27,176 nt of DNA from a virus. A program made the translations under genes and the position numbers. Location of the stretch: positions 1-27,176 of the IMG/VR virus record IMGVR_UViG_3300025889_018063; one strand, 5' to 3'. This document shows, piece after piece, positions 6,163-14,600 of this stretch. The notes under the pieces are model-generated. The model made no database searches and was not told the DNA's origin. It was given only the letters and a program-made list of their open reading frames with translations. The first letter of the stretch is position 1. Every line of letters begins with the position of its first letter.

Positions 6163-6188
6163 TATGACTTCAGACAAGGGAGACAGAC

Positions 6189-6506
6189 ATGACCAAGGCA
6201 CGAATCCTCAGCGCAATCTCGAACAAGCACTCGGCTCGCACCAGCGAGCTGACCGAGGCGCTCGACCTGTCCAGCGCAACCGTCATCCGGCACTGCCGCG
6301 CACTTCAGAAGGATGGCTTCATCTTCTGCGAGGATGACTACGAGGGCCGGCAGCGGAAGGGCGGCAAGTACGCAGCAGCCCTCTGGTGCATGAACTGCGA
6401 GACCAGCGGCATCAGCGTCGAGCAGGCCAAGGCAGCCATGAAGATCGCGAAGGCCCAGGGCGCGAACGGTCGCGATGTGCTCTGCGATATGGACCTGGCC
6501 TGCTGA
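6189..6506 (+). CDS. Winged helix-turn-helix regulator-like protein, 105 aa
   Basis: GGGAGACAGAC precedes the ATG. Residues about 4-65 have the winged-helix outline: RILSAISNKHSARTSELTEAL, a recognition helix DLSSATVIRHCRALQKDGF, then a wing containing CEDDYEGRQRKGGKYAAALW. The rest (VEQAKAAMKIAKAQG, then a Cys-containing tail) is helical. The gene lies directly behind the best copy of the repeated operator, so autoregulation by this protein is an obvious hypothesis. It could equally be a structural DNA-binding protein; the binding target is not shown by sequence. Confidence 0.7.
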   Translation: MTKARILSAISNKHSARTSELTEALDLSSATVIRHCRALQKDGFIFCEDDYEGRQRKGGKYAAALWCMNCETSGISVEQAKAAMKIAKAQGANGRDVLCDMDLAC

Positions 6507-6606
6507 GCCAGCCGGGTAACGGTCGCACCCGAAGCGGCCGGCACTCCTACTGGAGCCCGTGCCTGCAGGGATGGCACACAGCCGAGGGGATCGGCCGGAG
6601 ACAGAC
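6507..6606 (+). other. 100-bp leader with competing short inverted repeats
   Basis: Between two small genes lie three alternating arms: GGCAC (6540-6544), GTGCC (6559-6563) and GGCAC (6573-6577). The middle arm can pair with either neighbour, giving mutually exclusive hairpins just ahead of the GGAGACAGAC binding site of the next gene. No promoter boxes are clear here. A leader with translational control is possible; chance is also possible given 5-bp stems in GC-rich DNA. Confidence 0.35.
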
Positions 6607-6843
6607 ATGAAGAAGCCGTATAAGTTCGCCCGCATTGGCGCAGGCAGCGCGACAGTGCTTGATCGCGCCAGTGGTGAGAAGGTTGGTCGGGTAAGGTATC
6701 GCGAGGAGAGATGGAATCTTCGGCGTGTCTACGTCTCTCGATTGTGGGAGGCTTACTCGCCCGATGGTCACAAGGTCACTGAGGCTGCCACTCGCGCAGA
6801 TGCTGCCCAGGCTCTCTGGAATCTCACGAAGGCGGCAGCATGA
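6607..6843 (+). CDS. Small basic hypothetical protein, 78 aa
   Basis: The ATG at 6607 follows CCGGAGACAGAC, so it is preferred to an in-frame upstream start inside the leader. The protein is basic and strand-rich (YKFARIGAGSATVLDR, KVGRVRYREERWNLRRVYV) with a C-terminal helix (TRADAAQALWNLTKAAA). It has no recognised motif. The last codon overlaps the start of a small membrane protein by ATGA. Confidence 0.65.
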   Translation: MKKPYKFARIGAGSATVLDRASGEKVGRVRYREERWNLRRVYVSRLWEAYSPDGHKVTEAATRADAAQALWNLTKAAA

Positions 6844-6998
6844 ATCCCGATTCAGCAGCCTGGCTCATCGGAGTCGCGACTGCCCTGGGCATCGCCTCGC
6901 TGAATATGCCTGGCGAGGATGCGGACGATCGACCCTGGCGGATGGGATCCTGCGCTGTGGGGTTCGTGATCTGCTCCGCTGCCTGGTGGCTTTCATGA
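6840..6998 (+). CDS. Small membrane protein, 52 aa, two predicted transmembrane segments
   Basis: This short frame begins at the ATGA overlap with the preceding gene and ends in another ATGA overlap with the next one, which supports it as a real gene despite its size. Residues about 6-21 (AAWLIGVATALGIASL) and 35-52 (MGSCAVGFVICSAAWWLS) are hydrophobic enough for two membrane spans, joined by an acidic loop (GEDADDRPW). Possible roles include a holin-like pore, a superinfection-exclusion protein or a host-membrane modifier; none is indicated strongly. Confidence 0.6.
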   Translation: MNPDSAAWLIGVATALGIASLNMPGEDADDRPWRMGSCAVGFVICSAAWWLS

Positions 6999-7378
6999 GC
7001 CGCCCTTGGCAGCCGTTGCCGGACCTACCCCAGCCAGGCATCGCATCAGATCGAGTCGTTGCCGAGGCTCATGGAGTCCACAGGCAGACGGTTATCGCCT
7101 ATCGACGCAGGAACGGCATCGAAGGAGGAGGCCAGCCCGGAAGACCAAAGGGCTCAGGCTGGAATCCGAAGCCGGACCCAGATCTGCCGATGCCAGGCGA
7201 GGCCCCAGATCATACGGTCGCGAAGGCGCATGAGGCGACTCCGACCCAGGTGCTTCGTTGGCGACATCGCCGAGGCATTCCTGCCTTTAACAGGAACACC
7301 TCGCACCCTTACGACGAGTGCGGATGTTCCGGCTTGGACTGTCCCTGCGCAGGACCGCCGGGTTTTCGGAAGCGTTAG
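6995..7378 (+). CDS. Tandem helix-turn-helix repeat protein with Cys-rich tail, 127 aa
   Basis: The start is the ATGA overlap at 6995. Two similar units follow each other: LPQPGIASDRVVAEAHGVH and then TVIAYRRRNGI (about 9-39), and LPMPGEAPDHTVAKAHEAT then QVLRWRHRRGIPA (about 58-89). Each looks like a short helix-turn-helix of the kind DxxVAxxHxxxxxxVxxxRxxxGI, joined by a Gly/Pro/Lys-rich linker, so the protein probably binds DNA at two adjacent half-sites. The end is Cys-rich (D-E-C-G-C-S-G-L-D-C-P-C), perhaps metal binding. It is the last rightward gene and overlaps the last leftward gene tail to tail. A regulator role is inferred. Confidence 0.7.
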   Translation: MSRPWQPLPDLPQPGIASDRVVAEAHGVHRQTVIAYRRRNGIEGGGQPGRPKGSGWNPKPDPDLPMPGEAPDHTVAKAHEATPTQVLRWRHRRGIPAFNRNTSHPYDECGCSGLDCPCAGPPGFRKR

Positions 7379-7590
7379 GCTACGATCCGAGAAACAATCC
7401 CGACGATCAGACCGATAACAAGCCCGAGCGCGATGTAAGAAAGCATCGGCTCGGGCTTCGCCGCTTGGACTGCGGCCGGCATCGCTTCCCTCCGAGCGGC
7501 CAAGGCGTCTCGATGCCGTCGCACTTCCTCGAGATCGATGCCTGAGGTAAGAGTGCCTCGGCACATCGCGATCCGATCCCCCTCGGTCAT
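7375..7590 (-). CDS. Small C-tail-anchored membrane protein, 71 aa (lysis cassette candidate)
   Basis: The N-terminal 45 residues are charged and soluble (RIAMCRGTLTSGIDLEEV, RRHRDALAARREAM) and the last 23 are a clear membrane segment (LSYIALGLVIGLIVGIVSRI). It starts by ATGA overlap behind the 115-aa membrane protein with GGAGG upstream and is the last gene of the late block. Position and topology fit an accessory lysis protein such as a holin partner, but no family is recognised. Its stop overlaps the stop of the convergent gene, leaving no space for a conventional terminator. Confidence 0.55.
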   Translation of the reverse strand: MTEGDRIAMCRGTLTSGIDLEEVRRHRDALAARREAMPAAVQAAKPEPMLSYIALGLVIGLIVGIVSRIVA

Positions 7591-7934
7591 GGCTCCTCCA
7601 GGTTTCCGATGAGTTCAGCGACATCGATTCCAGTGGCAGCACCGGCCGCGGCGATGAGAGACAGCACGATGCCAACCCAGGTTCTCACGTCAATCGATCC
7701 GAGCGCTCCGGCAAGACCGGCCTTCGTTTCCCCGGCATCGAGTTGAGTTTGCACCCGTTCCAGAGTGCGAACGACCTCACCCAGCGCCTCGGCCAGCGGC
7801 CGGCGAGCCTCATGGTCAGTGAGAGTTGCGACGGTATCACCGAGCACCTTTCCGGCGTGCTCGCGCCTGGCCTCGTCTTCGATGCCGTCGAGAATGGTAT
7901 CGACCTCGAGCTCGAGTCGGCTGGCGAGAATCAT
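7587..7934 (-). CDS. Membrane protein, 115 aa, holin candidate
   Basis: The N-terminal 75 residues are amphipathic and helical (ILASRLELEVDTILDGIEDE, RPLAEALGEVVRTLERV) and one membrane segment lies at about 85-105 (WVGIVLSLIAAAGAATGI), followed by a short acidic tail. A single late-placed membrane span next to a cysteine-peptidase-like gene is consistent with a holin, but the long soluble N-terminus is unusual and a structural role cannot be excluded. Starts and stops overlap neighbours by ATGA. Confidence 0.5.
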   Translation of the reverse strand: MILASRLELEVDTILDGIEDEARREHAGKVLGDTVATLTDHEARRPLAEALGEVVRTLERVQTQLDAGETKAGLAGALGSIDVRTWVGIVLSLIAAAGAATGIDVAELIGNLEEP

Positions 7935-8107
7935 GATGTGACGCGCTTATCCAGAACGCTCAGCAAAGCCTCGACGCAGGCGCCGATGATCTCATCTCGT
8001 TCGGCCGGAGTGATCCGAGCGCCGCCTTCGGAGTCCTTGCGAGTTGCCGAAGCGACTGTCTTCAGTGCTCCAAGAATTGCAACGATAATCCTCGTCTGCA
8101 GCATCAT
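7931..8107 (-). CDS. Small hypothetical protein, 58 aa
   Basis: The frame starts at the ATGA overlap with the preceding gene (a second ATG follows immediately) and ends in the ATGA overlap with the next, which supports it although it is short. The N-terminus is hydrophobic (RIIVAILGALKTVASA), possibly one weak membrane span, and the C-terminal part is a helix (ERDEIIGACVEALLSVLDKR). It sits between a possible endolysin and the holin candidate. Function is unknown. Confidence 0.6.
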   Translation of the reverse strand: MMLQTRIIVAILGALKTVASATRKDSEGGARITPAERDEIIGACVEALLSVLDKRVTS

Positions 8108-8625
8108 CCCCCCCAGGACCAGCCCTCAGGTAAGTATACGACACCGACCGCATAACCGGTGAGCCCTGCCGATCCGGTCCAGGTGCCAGTGGTATCCCGA
8201 TAGCCCAGATTCACCGAGGACTGTACGATTCGGCAGACTCCATCATCGGCCAAGTGAGCCAGATAGGTGTGACCGGTCGACTGGCCTGGCTTCACGAGAT
8301 CGTCTCCGAACTCGGCAGTCTCGCCAGGGTCGAGGTTGCGCCATCGTTGTACGAGATGCCATCGGCCAGCACGCAACGGAGGTGCAGTATGCAGAACCTC
8401 CTGAACGCGAAGATCGGCAGCACCAGTGATCTCCCGAGCAGCATCGAGCGCGGACCAGGGGCGAGTCGGATCCCAGACGTTTGCATCCTTCCACCATTCC
8501 AAACCACGAGCGCGAGGACCGTCATCGATGGAAGTGATCTCCGCTCCATCCGCCTCGAGCAACGCCAGAGCGGTGAAGGTGCAGCAGGGCAGGTTCTCCC
8601 GCTTCGCCAGATCGAGAACGCTCAC
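8104..8625 (-). CDS. Putative cysteine-peptidase-like endolysin or tail-linked hydrolase, 173 aa
   Basis: The arrangement of an early Cys pair in a helix start (LPCCTFTALALLEADG, C14/C15), a late G-H119-T-Y-L strand and a further polar strand (CRIVQSSVNLGYRD) resembles NlpC/P60 or CHAP-type cysteine peptidases, which cleave peptidoglycan stem peptides. Trp-rich segments (LEWWKDANVWDPTRPW; WHLVQRWRNL) lie between. It is followed at once by small membrane proteins, as in a lysis cassette. The family match is by pattern only; another hydrolase or a tail-tip protein remains possible. Confidence 0.4.
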   Translation of the reverse strand: MSVLDLAKRENLPCCTFTALALLEADGAEITSIDDGPRARGLEWWKDANVWDPTRPWSALDAAREITGAADLRVQEVLHTAPPLRAGRWHLVQRWRNLDPGETAEFGDDLVKPGQSTGHTYLAHLADDGVCRIVQSSVNLGYRDTTGTWTGSAGLTGYAVGVVYLPEGWSWGG

Positions 8626-8888
8626 GGCTGCGCCGCTGGGAGCGTCTCCAGATCGGGCGGATAGATTCCGGCCTGGATCGCATCGAGGGCGGCGAGGGTC
8701 TGATCGCGCTCCTCGGCAGTCGGTACCCGTGACCCCGACTCCAACGCCGAGAGGCTCGCTTCGCTCATCGAGTAGAGGACCGCCCGCTGAGCGCGCGTTG
8801 TGCTCCCCAGCATGGAGGCTCGGCTGGACATCGCGGAGAAGAGACCCTCCACGGAGTCCACGTTCATTCGGACATAGCTCTGGCTCAT
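8622..8888 (-). CDS. Small hypothetical protein, 88 aa
   Basis: The product is helical, beginning MSQSYVRMNVDSVEGLFSAM and containing a Ser/Ala-rich helix (YSMSEASLSALESG) and a helix TAEERDQTLAALDAIQAG followed by a Pro-rich end. Similar short late proteins often sit between tail-tip genes and lysis genes. No motif is recognised. Both ends overlap neighbours by ATGA. Confidence 0.6.
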   Translation of the reverse strand: MSQSYVRMNVDSVEGLFSAMSSRASMLGSTTRAQRAVLYSMSEASLSALESGSRVPTAEERDQTLAALDAIQAGIYPPDLETLPAAQP

Positions 8889-9640
8889 GCTGTGGCCCTC
8901 CGTAGCACTCTCATCCCGTGTACTGTGACGTCCGTTACGCCGGAGCTCCGGTACGTGCTGAAGCCGAGCTCCGCACTAGCGATGCTCGGATCGACGCTCG
9001 AACGTGCCGCGCTCGCCTTCGTGCCGATCGCATCCTTCAGAGTGCCACCCTCCACCGAAGGCCAGGCACCGGACCAGGAGCCGCGGTCATACACACGCAT
9101 CCCGGCAGCCGTGATCAGCACTTCCAGAACCGCGTCTGTACTGTCGGAGACGGCCACTCCGGGATCGGTGTACTGGTCCGAATACACCACCGAGCCGAAC
9201 TCCCAGCGGCCGGGAGAGGACTGGTACATGGCTCCAGCGTTCACCGAGTTGACAGCCGAGCTCCCGTAGAGCGTGACCACCAGCCGAGCGAAGTTCCCGC
9301 CCGTAGCCAGAGCGCTCCAGCGGAGTTGAACCGCGAGCTCCTCACCAGCGGCCACCGTCCCGATCGAACTCATGGCCGCATAGACGCGCGGAGACGTTGC
9401 GGAGGAGACGTTCCCGATCGCGGTCTGCTGAATGCGGAAGCCCGTGGAGCCATCTGGCCCGAAGGTGGAGGAGCACTTGTTCCCGTTGACGGTGCTCCAT
9501 GTCACTCCGCCAGCGGCCACCGTGCCGCCGCCACGCAGATCAGCAGCAGCCGCAGCGCTGAAGTCCGCCTCCCGAAGCACTTCCCAAGATGCTCCTGTCG
9601 GAGCTCCAGGTCCCTGTGCGATGCATGGGGAGGGCATCAT
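8885..9640 (-). CDS. Putative tail-tip or fibre protein with a jelly-roll-like domain, 251 aa
   Basis: After a short N-terminus (MMPSPCIAQGPGAPTGASW) the sequence is rich in Ser, Thr, Gly and Val and appears all-beta (TWSTVNGNKCSSTFGPDGS; AVQLRWSALATGGNFARLVV; YDRGSWSGAWPS), with a pattern like carbohydrate-binding jelly-roll domains found in phage receptor-binding proteins. It sits at the end of the tail module, after the hub and before the lysis genes, where receptor-binding proteins often lie. The fold is inferred from composition only. Confidence 0.5.
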   Translation of the reverse strand: MMPSPCIAQGPGAPTGASWEVLREADFSAAAAADLRGGGTVAAGGVTWSTVNGNKCSSTFGPDGSTGFRIQQTAIGNVSSATSPRVYAAMSSIGTVAAGEELAVQLRWSALATGGNFARLVVTLYGSSAVNSVNAGAMYQSSPGRWEFGSVVYSDQYTDPGVAVSDSTDAVLEVLITAAGMRVYDRGSWSGAWPSVEGGTLKDAIGTKASAARSSVDPSIASAELGFSTYRSSGVTDVTVHGMRVLRRATA

Positions 9641-9951
9641 GCACCCTCATACATCGCGGTGAGTGCCACCGAGCCAGAGCCGGAGGATACAGCGACATAG
9701 ATCACCGAGTCGTCTTGCTTTCGGCCGTTCCCCTTCATTCCGTATACCGATCGGATATAGATCGCTTTTTGCGGAAACGTCTCATAGTCACTCGCCAGCG
9801 CTCCGCCATCAGAGCCAGTGACAGCGATCACGACATCATGCGCCAGCGCTTCGATCCGCAGATAGCGTGCGCTCCTGGGAACCGTTACGGCTTCCGTCGT
9901 TGTCCCGAGAGCGATCCGCTTCGGCTCTCCGAGAACTAGTTCCGTCGCCAT
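9637..9951 (-). CDS. Small beta-rich virion protein, 104 aa
   Basis: The gene starts behind an AGGAG that overlaps the stop of the tail hub gene. The protein is strand-rich (AVTVPRSARYLRIEALAHDV, VIAVTGSDGGALASDYETF) and ends SVIYVAVSSGSGSVALTAM, like the small beta-sandwich tip or decoration proteins of siphophages. It has no signal peptide or catalytic motif. It overlaps the next gene by ATGA. Assigned to the virion from position and composition. Confidence 0.5.
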   Translation of the reverse strand: MATELVLGEPKRIALGTTTEAVTVPRSARYLRIEALAHDVVIAVTGSDGGALASDYETFPQKAIYIRSVYGMKGNGRKQDDSVIYVAVSSGSGSVALTAMYEGA

Positions 9952-9960
9952 GCTGGGCTC

Positions 9961-11625
9961 CTAAGTCGTTGGCACATCATACATGAGGGGATCTCGAAGG
10001 AGCTCGACCGTTACCCGAACGACTGAGCGCCCTGTCTGAATCTCCTCTATCGTGCCGAGAAGAATTTGGTTCGGATCGAGGGCCGAATCGTCAATCTGCA
10101 CGACATCGCCGATCGCCAGACCCTCCAGCTCGATACCGCCCTCGTATAAACGCCGGAAGCGCGGCAACGTCTCCCGATCGAGATAGTCGAGAGCAAGACG
10201 ATGAGCAGTCGAGGTGTCCCAGGTCGTTGGCACCTCAAGAACCGCCTCGATCCGACCCGAGAACGAGTGACCGATCTCGGCCAGATGAGAGCCGCCCTCG
10301 CGCAATGAGCCTGTGGTCGTTGTCAGCGCCGAGTCCCCTGGAGTGACTCCGACCTCCACGGCCTTCGAGTAGTTAGCGAGCCTCTCGAATCCATACTCCA
10401 CTCGTACATGATTCGCCTCGGTAACGGAGACCGGCGTGAGTGGAGATGCAGCTGTCACCAGGATACCCTGACCGACGGTCGAAAGCGTAGCAACGGCCTC
10501 GGCCGGAGTGGCTCGGTATGATCGGCGCCGGCAGTAGAGTCCATCTGGACCCTCGATGATTCTCACCGGATACACCCGAAGGATCTCTCCCTCAATCCAC
10601 TCCTCGATCTGCACCGGCTCCGTCAGAACTGCGTCGATCGCATACTGGTTGAGCTCGGCCGCGAAGGCCTCCATCCTGCCCTGATCTATTCGTCGATTCC
10701 CGACGAACTCGTACAGATACCGGAGCACATCGGACAGCCCGCGGAGATCTCCTGGGCGGTACGGGTTGGCTCGTCCCTCACCGGTCGCGATGCCCCAGAA
10801 GAACTCCCGGCCGCTATTGACCCTCTCGTCGGCGGATGGGAAACCGGAGAAGGGGTTTGTCGTCTTTGCAACGCCGGACCATCGGCGCCCTTGCTCATCG
10901 GTATAGGACTGAACCGGCTCGATCGCAGTGACGAGCCCGTTTCCAGCGTCCCAGATGTAAACGTTTGAGGATCCGATGAGATGCCCACAGAGAAGCCAGG
11001 CCGGAGACTTGAAGTCGGCGAGGGTATTATCGGTCAGCGTCAGCTCGAGCATCGGCATCGCCGCTCGGCCGTTCGGTGCTCCCGGTCGACCGAAGACCTC
11101 CGGTCGATACATGCCGATTGCTGGACTGTCCGCCTCAACTCCGTTGTTTACGATATTCGGAACCTGCGGTATCGACTCCTTCGTCAGAATCACCGAGGGG
11201 ATCAATCGCCCCAGCACGAGATCGATAGGTCGAAGAACCGCGGAGAGTCGATTCGGTGCAGACGGATCGGCGAGCGAGACATCGACGAGGAAGCCGTCAA
11301 CGAGCAGACGCATATCCTCGAAGGTGTCTCCCGTATGCCATCTGTACAGACGGGCTGGGATCCGGCTCGGGATGAGGCCTCGCCGGAGTGGCTCTAGCCA
11401 GTCGAGTCGGTCGGAGTCGATGACGATCCGCACCTCGGGCGATGGCTCCGACCGACCAAGCGTCAGATCGGCGAGACCATCGGAAACGAGCAAGGTTCCG
11501 GCATCGGATGAGAGCTCAAAGGCACGATCGGACCAGTACAGGGTGCCGTCACGATACCACTCGAGAGCGATAACGAAGCGACCGATCGCCCCTCGCAGAT
11601 CTTCCCATCGCTTCGCAACCGGCAT
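9961..11625 (-). CDS. Putative tail hub / baseplate protein, 554 aa
   Basis: The N-terminal 130 residues hold repeated short strands (LYWSDRAFELSSDAGTLLV; LTLGRSEPSPEVRIVIDS; IPARLYRWHTGDTFED), resembling hub domains that bind the tail tube end. The middle has conserved-looking VFGRPGAP and YSYTDEQGRRW-like segments, and the C-terminal third (HRLALDYLDRETLPRFRRL; GLAIGDVVQIDD) looks like the beta-rich domain found in distal-tail hub proteins. Its place after the tape measure and the large tip protein supports this. It starts one base into the upstream stop (TGATG). Assignment is by context plus fold pattern, without a clear family signature. Confidence 0.55.
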   Translation of the reverse strand: MPVAKRWEDLRGAIGRFVIALEWYRDGTLYWSDRAFELSSDAGTLLVSDGLADLTLGRSEPSPEVRIVIDSDRLDWLEPLRRGLIPSRIPARLYRWHTGDTFEDMRLLVDGFLVDVSLADPSAPNRLSAVLRPIDLVLGRLIPSVILTKESIPQVPNIVNNGVEADSPAIGMYRPEVFGRPGAPNGRAAMPMLELTLTDNTLADFKSPAWLLCGHLIGSSNVYIWDAGNGLVTAIEPVQSYTDEQGRRWSGVAKTTNPFSGFPSADERVNSGREFFWGIATGEGRANPYRPGDLRGLSDVLRYLYEFVGNRRIDQGRMEAFAAELNQYAIDAVLTEPVQIEEWIEGEILRVYPVRIIEGPDGLYCRRRSYRATPAEAVATLSTVGQGILVTAASPLTPVSVTEANHVRVEYGFERLANYSKAVEVGVTPGDSALTTTTGSLREGGSHLAEIGHSFSGRIEAVLEVPTTWDTSTAHRLALDYLDRETLPRFRRLYEGGIELEGLAIGDVVQIDDSALDPNQILLGTIEEIQTGRSVVRVTVELLRDPLMYDVPTT

Positions 11626-14600
11626 CAGACGAGCTCCGTAACCGTCAGGGATTCGATGCGAATGAACTCGTCTGAGCCCTCATCTCCGAGAACATGACTC
11701 GACTGGATCGTGCCCTCGAGCACGCCGAACAGATACAGCGACGGATCTGTGATCGTCTCCGTCTGTTCCGGTATCGCCGGCAGAACCAAGACGGGCAGTC
11801 GGCCAGACTCGCAACGTGACTGCAGCGCCTCGAGCTGCCAGATCACATCATCGCGACCAGCGAGAACGGCGGTAGGAGCACCGGCCGAGATGTGATCGAC
11901 GTTAGCCTGATTCGTTCGCAACTGATGGAGATTCGTGCCGTGCTGCCATGAAACGGTGAGCCGGCGCCTCGGTGTACCGCGCTCCTCGATCCGTCTTGTT
12001 CCGGAGGCCGAGTCGGTTGAGGAGATGACTGGCTCGACAGCATATGTGAAGCCCTGACCCCAGCGCTTACCCATCGCAACGACCGAGGTGAGAGCCAAGC
12101 TGCCGATCTCGAAGTAACCCTCCGCCGTATCCTGCACGGGAATGCGGAAGCGCCAGAATCGAACCGCGGCCGGCGTATATCCCGAGAGAACCAGCACTCC
12201 GCTATGATGCACGATTCGACAGGTACCGGATGCCGAAACTCCGCCTGGTGAGTCGATGCGGAAAACTGGCTGCACCGTTGCCGATGCCGTCGGACAGCCG
12301 GCGGTATGCCCGAGGATCTTGCGAACGACTCCACTACCAAAGTCGATATGGCCTCCGGCTAACTCATCGGCGTGCAGCCAGCGGGTCGGAGTCGGTGAGC
12401 CGGTGATCGAGACGGCATCTCCGGCGAGGGTGTAAGCAATACCCGTCGGAAGACCGAAGTTGAGATCAAGAGTGCCGATGGTTGTGAAGGTTCCGGCAGC
12501 CGTTCCGGTTGCGACCTCGACCTGCCTGAAGTTGGCATTCCGAATCACGACTGCCGGCAGCGCCTCATCGAGTCGGCTGTCGACTCCGGGCTGAAGACCG
12601 ACAACGATATCAATCACAGAGCCGTCCGAGGTGCTTCGCCAGGTCGCATCCGGAGAAGGCGAGGCATCGGGGAAGATCGACCCGATCGGGTAATCATGCG
12701 AAGGATCGAGATTGAAGTCGGGAGTTCCGATCGGCCTGTTGAATCCGCCAACGATGCGAACGAAAGCCTCGCGAGTCGAGCTCCCGATGCCGGGGAGCGG
12801 ATACGGACTCGCAGCGATTCGTTTACCGATCTGCTCGTTGATGCCGGTTCCGAATGATCTCTTGACCTCGGTGTCCTCATGCCGGTGAGCGAAAAACCAC
12901 CAGCGAGACTGCGCGCTGGCAGAGGACAAGTGACCCCAGGTCGTTCTGGCGATTGTTACCGCTCCGCCTGTCGTGATCGAGATAATCGTTGCGATCTGCT
13001 CCCACACCTCCGCCGGATGAAGGCGCGAATAGAGACGAGCGGTGAGCCCGTTGAGCTCGAGCAGATAGTCTCGTCTCACGTTCGTTGTCAGGACGGCATC
13101 GCTGCTCGTCGTTCCATCGGTGAGCCGAAGGCTGCCGGTCGAGTCGATATTGACTAATAAAACAATCTCATTACCGGCCAGACTGCGATGCCGGAGAGAG
13201 ACTCCGATCCGAGTGCTCGACTTCCCACCTCCGCTGATCGCCTGCATTGACCATTCGACAACGGCCGAAGCTCCGGCGGTAACGCCGGACTGTTGAGCCG
13301 AATAGAATCTCGTATTCGCGCTCGTCGTAACCTGAAGGTATCTCTCATCAGTGTCGGAACCGTTGAGGATGCCGGTGCCGGATCCGCCGGGAGTGTAGCC
13401 ATTCACACCGGATGCCGGGAGAAGGGCTGCGTACCAGTTGCCGTTGAGCGCTGACGTTAGGCCATAGTTTCCGGCGAGACCGTTTCTGCCGGTATTTGTG
13501 TGATTCGGTCCTGGGGTAACGTTCGACCATCCGGAGCAGGTATGCATCCAGGCTCCGGTCGCATTCGAGAGCACAGTGAACAGATACAGTCGGCCGTTGA
13601 CGCAGGCAGACCGGAGCATCGTGAACAATCCCATGCCGACCGACCCGACTGGGCCGTCCGTATATTCGACCCAGTTCAGCCCGCCGTCAGTGCTCTCGTA
13701 CATGATTACATAAACGCTAAGGGGTCCGTCGTTTATGGAGTCATATGTGAGGCAGTAGGCAGTTCCATCGGCATCGATCGAAACGGTGAGCGGCAGACTC
13801 GCCTGAACTACCGGATCTCGAGTCGGGAGCTCTACCTTGGGAGCATCGCTAATCGCGGCGAAGGCGGAACCGAGCCGGAAGGCCTCAAGCTTGTCGTCGG
13901 TCGTATCATGCGCGACAACGAGAATCGTTCCATCTGCATAGACATCGACTCCGACTCCCTGCCCACTTACGCCGGCGATCGTCTCAACGAAGCGAAAGGA
14001 TGCCCCGAGATCGGCGGATGCCAACTGGTGAAGGTTTCCGCCGGTATCCGTCATCAGGCAGAGGATCTGTCCGCGAGCATATCGAATCCAGAGCCCGTCG
14101 ATCGCTCCGGAGATAAAGGAAGTTCCTCCGGGGAAGGGATCATCAGATAGCTGCGTCCAGGCACCTCCAACTGTGTCCTGGGAGTAAACGGTCGGCCCTT
14201 GAAGGTTGGCAGGACCATAGAACTCCACGATGAGTCTGCGACCGTCCGGAAGTGAAAGGATCGAGGCAGGTCCTCGCATCGATCCGGCACCTCCGCCAAC
14301 GACCAGAACCTCATCGGAGGCCGTGAGGGTCTGATCCGACTCGGTGAGCACCCTATACTTGAGCGGACTCGTCGAGCCCTCGGCGTGAATGACCGTAAGT
14401 CTCTGGCTGTCGTGATCGACGCAGGCGTCCAGTGTCGTGATCGTTGCCGTTGTCGAGAAGTGGACTGGATCACTCCGCCAGCACCAGACCGGGGAGGCCC
14501 AGCCGCGATAGGCCGTTACAGCCTCGGCGTCGGTCTTCCAGAGAACGGCTGAACCGCGGCGATCGATCGAGGGATCTCCCGCCTTGGAGACCTTGAGATC

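Noticed and set aside
9952-9960. Separate promoter for the tail-tip genes
   Set aside because: The gap holds only the stop of the hub gene and an AGGAG binding site.
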